This document shows, in pieces, positions 59,339-64,000 of a DNA stretch of 64,000 bases. The notes under the pieces are model-generated. The model ran no database searches. It worked only from the letters and a program-made list of their open reading frames with translations, and was not told the DNA's origin. The stretch lies in contig NZ_JAPJIV010000012.1 of the NCBI RefSeq assembly GCF_026241895.1, forward strand, positions 1-64,000. The letters are read 5' to 3'. The stretch comes from Pseudomonas sp. RIT-562 (GTDB lineage Bacteria > Pseudomonadota > Gammaproteobacteria > Pseudomonadales > Pseudomonadaceae). Each line of letters begins with the position of its first letter. The first letter of the stretch is position 1. Both the position numbers and the translations under genes were made by a program.

Positions 59339-60181
59339 TCAGCTGGACAGGTGTTGAGCCAGCAACGGCAGCAGTTGTTCGCATGAAGCCTCGATCTTCA
59401 GGTCCAGCAGCTCATCCGCCCGCGTCTTGCCCAGATTGATCGCGATCAATGGCTTGCCCTGATCCGCCACTGCCCGGCACAGGCGGAACGCCGAGTACGC
59501 CATCAAGGACGACCCTACCACCAGCAACCCCGCAGCCTTTTCAACCGCCGCCATGGCCTTCGCTGCCGTTACTTGCGCGACGTTCTCGCCAAAAAACACC
59601 ACGTCCGGTTTCATTCGCTCCCCGGCGCAGTGCGGGCAGCTCGGCACTTGGAAGCGCGCCTCAAAAGCAGGGTCGAGCAGGGTGTCACCATCTGGTGCCT
59701 GCACTGCGTCGACGCCCGCCAGGTAAGGGTTGCGCTGTTCCATCAGGTGCTGGATCGAGTCTCGCTCGCTGCGCTTTCCGCAATCCAGGCACAGCACCCG
59801 CTGCAGGCTGCCATGCAGCTCGATCACGTCATGGCTGCCGGCCTGGTCGTGCAACGCGTCGACATTCTGCGTGATCAGCGCGCTGATCCGCTGGCGGCTT
59901 TGCAGCCCGGCCAATGCCTCGTGCGCTGCATTCGGCTGAGCCAGGCGCACTCGCGGCCAGCCAAGCATCGCCCGCGCCCAGTAGCGGCGCCGGGACTCGG
60001 CAGCCGAGAGAAACTCCTGGTACATCATCGGCTGCCGGCCACGGCGCACACCCTGGTTGTCGCGGTAGTCCGGAATCCCTGAAGGCGTGCTGATACCGGC
60101 TCCGGTCAGCACCGCGAAGGGTTGTTCGGCCATCAGCTGATTGAGCTGATCGAGTTGTTCGCGGATTTGGCCATTGAGCAT
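59339..60181 (-). CDS. Sirtuin-type NAD-dependent deacylase
   Basis: The start MLNGQIREQLDQLNQLMAEQ gives 280 residues; the frame further up is REP sequence. It has the NAD site VLTGAGISTPSGIPDYRD, LITQNVDALHDQAGS and IELHGSLQRV (catalytic His). A zinc-binding set follows: CLDCG and then CPHC. An extended loop (QHLMEQRNPYLAGVDAVQAPDGDT) separates the Cys pairs. It is a class II-like bacterial Sir2 protein. Deacetylase or other deacylase activity is likely. Confidence 0.88.
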   Translation of the reverse strand: MLNGQIREQLDQLNQLMAEQPFAVLTGAGISTPSGIPDYRDNQGVRRGRQPMMYQEFLSAAESRRRYWARAMLGWPRVRLAQPNAAHEALAGLQSRQRISALITQNVDALHDQAGSHDVIELHGSLQRVLCLDCGKRSERDSIQHLMEQRNPYLAGVDAVQAPDGDTLLDPAFEARFQVPSCPHCAGERMKPDVVFFGENVAQVTAAKAMAAVEKAAGLLVVGSSLMAYSAFRLCRAVADQGKPLIAINLGKTRADELLDLKIEASCEQLLPLLAQHLSS

Positions 60182-60207
60182 GTTCAACACTCCAAAAGGT
60201 TTCCATA

Positions 60208-60275
60208 TTGTAGGAGCCCGGCTTGCCGGCGATGGCGATCTCACGGACGCCATCGCCGGCAAGCCGGCTCCTACT
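60208..60275. repeat. REP pair between sirtuin and methyltransferase
   Basis: TGTAGGAGCCCGGCTTGCCG (from 60209) and its inverted partner CGGCAAGCCGGCTCCTAC (to 60274) flank CGATGGCGATCTCACGGACG. The TAG stop of the methyltransferase at 60271-60273 lies in the right arm, so the repeat supplies the end of that gene. Confidence 0.85.
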
Positions 60276-61317
60276 TGCGCGCCTCCAATATCAGGTTGAA
60301 CGGCGTTTGAGTCGCCCGTCGAAACGTCTTGAAGCCCGCCTCCATGAACACCTTGCGCAGCCGCGCCTCGCCGGCCTGTGCGCCGAGGCCCAGGCCGACT
60401 TCCTGGGACAGCGAATTGGGCGTGCAGATAAACGTCGATGCAGCATAGAACAGGCGTCCCACCGGGGTAATGTTGTCATCAAGTGCATCGTTGGCGAAAG
60501 GCTCCACCAGCAATACCGTGCCGTCCGGTTTCAGCGACTGATAGGCGTGCCGCGCCGCGCCCACCGGGTCGCCCATGTCATGCAGGCAGTCGAAGTAGCA
60601 GACCAGGTCGTAATCATCGCCCGGATAACTCTTGGCGGTGCCCTGGAAGAACCGCGCGCGCCCGGCCACGCCACCTTCTTCGGCGCGCTGGGTGGCGACG
60701 CTGACGGAGGGCGCGTGGTAGTCGAACCCCACGAACCGCGAATTCGCAAACGCCTGGGCCATGATCACCGTGGACGCGCCATGGCCACAGCCAATGTCCG
60801 CGACCTTCGCCCCGGCCTCCAGCTTGGCGACCACCCCATCCAGGGCCGGCAGCCATTCGGCGATCAGGTGCGCCTTGTAGCCAGGTCGGAAGAAGCGCTC
60901 GGTGCCGCTGAACATGCACGGATGGTGATCGCCCCAGGCCAGGGCCCCGTTGCCACGCATGGCATTGACCAGTTTGTCCTTGTCGTGGAAAAACGACGCG
61001 ACCACGCCGACTCCACCGGCCACGTACACCGCAGAGTCTTCGACCGCCAGCGCCAGGGCCTGCTCTTCAGGCAGGCGGAACTGGCCGTCAGTGTGTTCCA
61101 TATAGCCCGACGCGGCGTGCGCGCTGAGCCATTCACGCAGCAGCCGCGGATTGCAGCCGGTCTTGTCGGCCAGTGCTTCGGGAGTAATGGGTTGACTGTC
61201 CGCCATCGCCCGGTACAGCCCCAGCTCTTCGCCGAGGATGACGTTGGCGAGCATCGCGGCGCCGCCCATGTCGTTGATCAATTTGCCCATGAAATCGTTG
61301 AGTCTGGCCTCGTCCAT
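60271..61317 (-). CDS. SAM-dependent methyltransferase with N-terminal winged helix (Rv2258c-like)
   Basis: The start MDEARLNDFMGKLINDMGGA at 61317 has GGAG upstream; a longer frame reads through REP. The 348-residue protein has a helical wHTH-like N-terminal domain (about 1-110) and a class I SAM fold with VADIGCGHGASTV (motif I) and VGFDYHAPSV. DLVCYFDCLHDMGDP follows. The layout is that of small-molecule methyltransferases. The substrate is unknown. Its 3-prime end runs into the REP at 60208. Confidence 0.82.
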   Translation of the reverse strand: MDEARLNDFMGKLINDMGGAAMLANVILGEELGLYRAMADSQPITPEALADKTGCNPRLLREWLSAHAASGYMEHTDGQFRLPEEQALALAVEDSAVYVAGGVGVVASFFHDKDKLVNAMRGNGALAWGDHHPCMFSGTERFFRPGYKAHLIAEWLPALDGVVAKLEAGAKVADIGCGHGASTVIMAQAFANSRFVGFDYHAPSVSVATQRAEEGGVAGRARFFQGTAKSYPGDDYDLVCYFDCLHDMGDPVGAARHAYQSLKPDGTVLLVEPFANDALDDNITPVGRLFYAASTFICTPNSLSQEVGLGLGAQAGEARLRKVFMEAGFKTFRRATQTPFNLILEARK

Positions 61318-61395
61318 CACGTGTGCTCCTTTGGCAGGATCACGGTCCAGGGCGGGGGGATTCAAAGCGTTCGCCACTGGGCGGTGGTCGTGGGA

Positions 61396-61503
61396 ATGAA
61401 CAGGACGGTTGGGGGGTGTCCTGTGTGCATTAAGTCTAGTTCGCAGACGATGAGGTGCATTTTTCGGCGACGAAAGTGTCAGCTGGAGCAAGCTTTTCTG
61501 TAG
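61396..61503 (+). CDS. Possible Cys-rich 35-residue peptide upstream of the MNIO pair
   Basis: An ATG at 61396 opens a 35-codon frame starting MNRTVGGCPVCIKSSSQTMR and containing four Cys (CPVC, then MRC and KC). It ends at the TAG inside the REP that begins at 61500, about 200 bases before the DUF692 gene. There is no good ribosome site and no signal peptide. It is listed only because MNIO enzymes act on Cys residues of a precursor. It may be chance. Confidence 0.15.
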   Translation: MNRTVGGCPVCIKSSSQTMRCIFRRRKCQLEQAFL

Positions 61504-61566
61504 GAGCCTGGCTTGCCGGCGATGGCGATCTTGAGGGCGCCATCGCTGGCAAGCCAGGCTCCTACA
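61499..61566. repeat. REP pair upstream of the DUF692 gene
   Basis: TGTAGGAGCCTGGCTTGCCG (from 61500) with inverted partner GGCAAGCCAGGCTCCTACA (to 61566) around CGATGGCGATCTTGAGGGCG. It occupies the gap between the divergent methyltransferase and DUF692 genes. Confidence 0.85.
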
Positions 61567-61701
61567 GGGGTGCTTGTATTGGAGTGTATCCAACACGGCT
61601 GACGATACAGTTGCCCACAACTCATGGGTGCAAACGAACACAGGCCTGATACATCCCGGCGCTTAACTGGCCATCCGATTCATCACCCCGGGATCAACCT
61701 C

Positions 61702-62535
61702 ATGACCACAGCCATCCCCACAGCCAGCGTCGGCCTCGGCCTGCGTCGCGGCCTGATGAAGGACCTGCAGGCCGCTCCTGCAGGTGATTTCGACTTCCTC
61801 GAAGTCGCCCCGGAAAACTGGATTGGCATCGGAGGCGCGCACGGTGCGGCGTTGCGAGCCCTGGCGGAAAGGTTTGCGCTGTCGTGCCACGGCTTGTCGC
61901 TGTCCCTCGGCGGGCCGACGCCCCTGGACGTCGAATTTCTGCGCGAAGTCAGGGTTTTTCTCGACCACTACAAAGTGCCGCTGTACAGCGAACACCTGAG
62001 CTACTGCAGCGATGACGGCCACCTCTACGACTTGCTTCCACTGCCATTCACCGAGGAAGCGGTGCATCACGTTGCCGCGCGGATTCGCCAGGCCCAGGAC
62101 ATCCTGGGCCGGCGCCTGGCGGTGGAGAACGTGTCCTATTACGCGGCGCCGCGCCAGGACATGGACGAAGTCACCTTCACCAATGCAGTGCTGCGCGAAG
62201 CTGATTGTGACCTGCTGCTGGACGTCAACAATGTGTACGTCAATTCGATCAATCACGGTTTTGATCCGCGGGCCTTCCTGCAAGGCATCGAGGCGGGGCG
62301 GGTGGTGGGCATGCACGTAGCGGGGCATTTTGATCAGTCGGATACTTTGAAAATCGACACCCATGGTGCCTCGGTGAAACCGGCAGTCTGGTCATTGCTG
62401 GCGCAGGCCTATGCTCGCTTCGGCGCACAACCGACGCTGCTCGAGCGGGACTTCAATTTTCCGGCCTTTGCCGAACTGGTCGCCGAACTGCAGACCATCC
62501 GCCGTCTGCAGGCCGCAGGGGGCAGTCGTGGATAA
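61702..62535 (+). CDS. DUF692 (MNIO) family metal-dependent RiPP maturase-like protein
   Basis: The start [20 protein letters not shown] gives 277 residues; the 26 residues encoded upstream look non-coding. It has the multinuclear-iron oxidase pattern: [49 protein letters not shown] and ERDFNFP, the His/Glu/Asp ligands of the TIM-barrel (MbnB/HvfB/BufB group). These enzymes modify Cys or other residues of a short precursor with a partner protein. The partner gene follows with an 8-base overlap. No DUF2282-type precursor gene is found nearby. Confidence 0.87.
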   Translation: MTTAIPTASVGLGLRRGLMKDLQAAPAGDFDFLEVAPENWIGIGGAHGAALRALAERFALSCHGLSLSLGGPTPLDVEFLREVRVFLDHYKVPLYSEHLSYCSDDGHLYDLLPLPFTEEAVHHVAARIRQAQDILGRRLAVENVSYYAAPRQDMDEVTFTNAVLREADCDLLLDVNNVYVNSINHGFDPRAFLQGIEAGRVVGMHVAGHFDQSDTLKIDTHGASVKPAVWSLLAQAYARFGAQPTLLERDFNFPAFAELVAELQTIRRLQAAGGSRG

Positions 62536-63277
62536 GCCCAGTCTGTTTCAGCAACAGCGCACCCTTGGCCGTTACCTGCGTGACCCCGAGCACTGCGCGC
62601 CGCCAGTCGAAATGGACGTGGCGCGGGCCGAGGTCTACCGCGACCTGATCTTCGCCAACCTGTCGCAGTTGCTCAGTGGCACTTTTCCAGTGCTGATCAG
62701 GATCCTCGGCGATGCGCGCTGGCGTGTGCTGGTACGCAGTTTCCTGCGAGACCACCGCGCGCGCACGCCAAAATTTGCCGAGATCGCCGAGGAGTTCGTG
62801 GGCTTTCTCGCCCGTATCCCGTCGGGTGACTGGCCTGGATTCATGGTCGAGCTGGCGCACTACGAATGGGTCGAGATGGCTTTGCAGCAGTCCGATGCCG
62901 AACCCTTGCCGGCCAGCTCTGCCGGGTTGCTGCTGGAGCGACCGCTACAGATTTCGCCACTGGCCTGGCCATTGGCGTACGCCTGGCCGGTTCAGCAGGT
63001 CGGGCCGGACTTCCAGCCACAAACGCCGCCGGCCCAGCCAACCTTGCTGCTGGTACGGCGGGCCGAGGACTGGAGCGTGAAGTTTTCGCAACTGAGCCCG
63101 TTGACCTGGCGCCTGTTGCAGCGGATCGAGGAGTTTCCCGCACTGGATGGGCGAGCCCAGCTGCAGGGCCTGGCGCGGGAGGCAGGTGCTGCGGATGTGC
63201 CTGTTTTTATGGCAAGCGGCCTGGCCTTGTTGCAGCAGCTGCACGGCGAAGGCGTGGTGGGCGGGGTAGGCCGTTGA
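62528..63277 (+). CDS. DUF2063 family (HvfC/BufC-like) MNIO partner protein
   Basis: The GTG at 62528 overlaps the DUF692 stop and has AGGGGG upstream; the open frame before it runs inside the DUF692 gene. The 249-residue protein has the family's N-terminal helical domain ([48 protein letters not shown]-like), with [15 protein letters not shown] near its end, then a second half with the LLLVRR-type strands. In bufferin and methanobactin-type systems it binds the precursor leader for the MNIO enzyme. Confidence 0.85.
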   Translation: MDKPSLFQQQRTLGRYLRDPEHCAPPVEMDVARAEVYRDLIFANLSQLLSGTFPVLIRILGDARWRVLVRSFLRDHRARTPKFAEIAEEFVGFLARIPSGDWPGFMVELAHYEWVEMALQQSDAEPLPASSAGLLLERPLQISPLAWPLAYAWPVQQVGPDFQPQTPPAQPTLLLVRRAEDWSVKFSQLSPLTWRLLQRIEEFPALDGRAQLQGLAREAGAADVPVFMASGLALLQQLHGEGVVGGVGR

Positions 63278-63296
63278 GCTTGCGGGCCAGGCTGGA

Positions 63297-64000
63297 CTAC
63301 AGCCGAAACACCAAAGCCTTCAACCCACACTCGATATCCGTGTCCGGAAACTCCGGCGGATTTTCCAGCCGTTGTTCAAAGCGCAGGCTCGGCGCTTCGC
63401 GGGTCACGCCCTCGATCAGGAAGTCCGCACCCAGCGCCGGGTCATTCATGCAGGCCAGAACAGTGCCGCCTTGCGCGAGCAGCTCCGGCAGTCGACGCAG
63501 GACCCGCTGGTAGTCCTTGGTCAGCAGAAAGCTGCCTTTCTGGAAGGACGGCGGGTCGATGATCACCAGGTCATAGGGGCCCTTGCCGATCACCTTGCCC
63601 CAGGACTTGAACAAGTCGTGCCCCAGGAACGTCACCTTGCCGAGGTCGTGGCCGTTCAATCGGTGATTGTCGCGACCACGACTCAGGGCCGCGCTGGACA
63701 TGTCCAGGTTGACCACGTGCTCGGCGCCACCCTCGATCGCCGCTACCGAGAAGCCGCAGGTGTAGGCGAACAGATTGAGTACCCGTTTGCCCTGTGAATT
63801 GGCCCGAACCCAGTCACGTCCGTAACGCATATCGAGGAACAGGCCATTGTTCTGCTTGCGGCCCAGGTCGACCCGATAATGCAGGCCACCCTCGGTGATG
63901 GTCAGGTCATCGAGCGCATCCCCCACCAGCCACTCGGTGGTGCTTTGCAGCATGTAGCGATGCTGCAGCGCCAGGGTATGGGCGCCGCACGCCAGCCACG
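63297..64000 (-). CDS. Class I SAM-dependent rRNA-type methyltransferase, cut by the window end
   Basis: The minus-strand frame stays open to the end of the window, and before the first Met at 63953 reads WLACGAHTLALQHRYM, so the gene's start lies beyond 64000. The visible part has LNLFAYTCGFSVAAIEGGA (SAM motif I), NLDMSSAALSRGRDNHRLNG, and the catalytic IIDPPSFQKGSF, the pattern of RlmI/RlmL-type 23S rRNA methyltransferases. It is convergent with the DUF2063 gene. The exact member cannot be told from the part seen. Confidence 0.82.
   Translation of the reverse strand, partial: WLACGAHTLALQHRYMLQSTTEWLVGDALDDLTITEGGLHYRVDLGRKQNNGLFLDMRYGRDWVRANSQGKRVLNLFAYTCGFSVAAIEGGAEHVVNLDMSSAALSRGRDNHRLNGHDLGKVTFLGHDLFKSWGKVIGKGPYDLVIIDPPSFQKGSFLLTKDYQRVLRRLPELLAQGGTVLACMNDPALGADFLIEGVTREAPSLRFEQRLENPPEFPDTDIECGLKALVFRL

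Noticed and set aside
60182..60262. 27-residue extension of the sirtuin
   Set aside because: It is REP sequence read in frame; the family start is at 60181.

Overview
The window is GC-rich and gene-dense and reads as chromosomal DNA of a Pseudomonas of the fluorescens complex. The support is the gene content (dhcR/dhcAB/atoB, arginine N-succinyltransferase pair, HglS, FtrA-rhodanese, cobF, PA4872-type oxaloacetate decarboxylase) and many short REP palindromes with cores GAGCCTGCTCGCGATGG and GGCTTGCCGGCGATGG, typical of this group. No tRNA, rRNA, prophage, insertion sequence or CRISPR array was seen. This is an assignment from reading, not from a search.

Layout. 1-420: two 131-bp tandem REP units. 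0.4-6.3 kb: small stress and membrane genes, including a holin-like/DUF3618 trio and a GlxA-type AraC regulator. 6.4-10.1 kb: a three-gene efflux operon (NodT outer membrane factor, HlyD adaptor, DUF2955 inner membrane protein). 10.2-13.0 kb: an amidase, a PaaI-type thioesterase and a four-unit REP array. 13.0-30.3 kb: the main accessory locus, fifteen minus-strand genes, most with overlapping stops and starts, encoding a Wzx/Wzy-dependent acidic exopolysaccharide. It has UDP-glucose dehydrogenase and a UDP-glucuronate epimerase for precursors, a phosphoglycosyl transferase for initiation, three glycosyltransferases, Wzx, Wzy, Wzz and Wza, an atypical CpsD-like ATPase, and four tailoring genes (polysaccharide deacetylase, glycoside hydrolase, FemAB/GNAT-like protein, ChbG-like deacetylase). 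A separate OafA-type acyltransferase lies just upstream.

32.8-37.0 kb: an AttEFGH-like export system (ATPase, large FtsX-type permease, lipocalin-like lipoprotein). 37.1-43.2 kb: small genes, a good small-RNA candidate (about 38157-38296), a DJ-1/PfpI protein, HglS, and a Baeyer-Villiger monooxygenase/hydrolase pair. 43.4-52.3 kb: oxaloacetate decarboxylase, a second-copy-like AruF/AruG pair, a histidine-phosphatase-like gene coupled to cobF, FtrA with a divergent rhodanese, and an orphan AotJ-like binding protein followed by an AotO-like deacylase, preceded by a good ArgR-type operator. 52.4-59.2 kb: an esterase, small envelope proteins, and the dhcR-dhcA-dhcB-atoB carnitine/ketoacid locus. 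59.3-64.0 kb: a sirtuin, a methyltransferase, a DUF692 (MNIO)/DUF2063 pair with no recognisable precursor gene, and an rRNA-type methyltransferase cut by the window end.

The most interesting points are the acidic polysaccharide operon with its Walker-A-defective CpsD-like protein, the precursor-less MNIO pair with a Cys-rich 35-codon ORF upstream, the three-hairpin sRNA candidate, and the dispersed arginine genes with an ArgR-like site.
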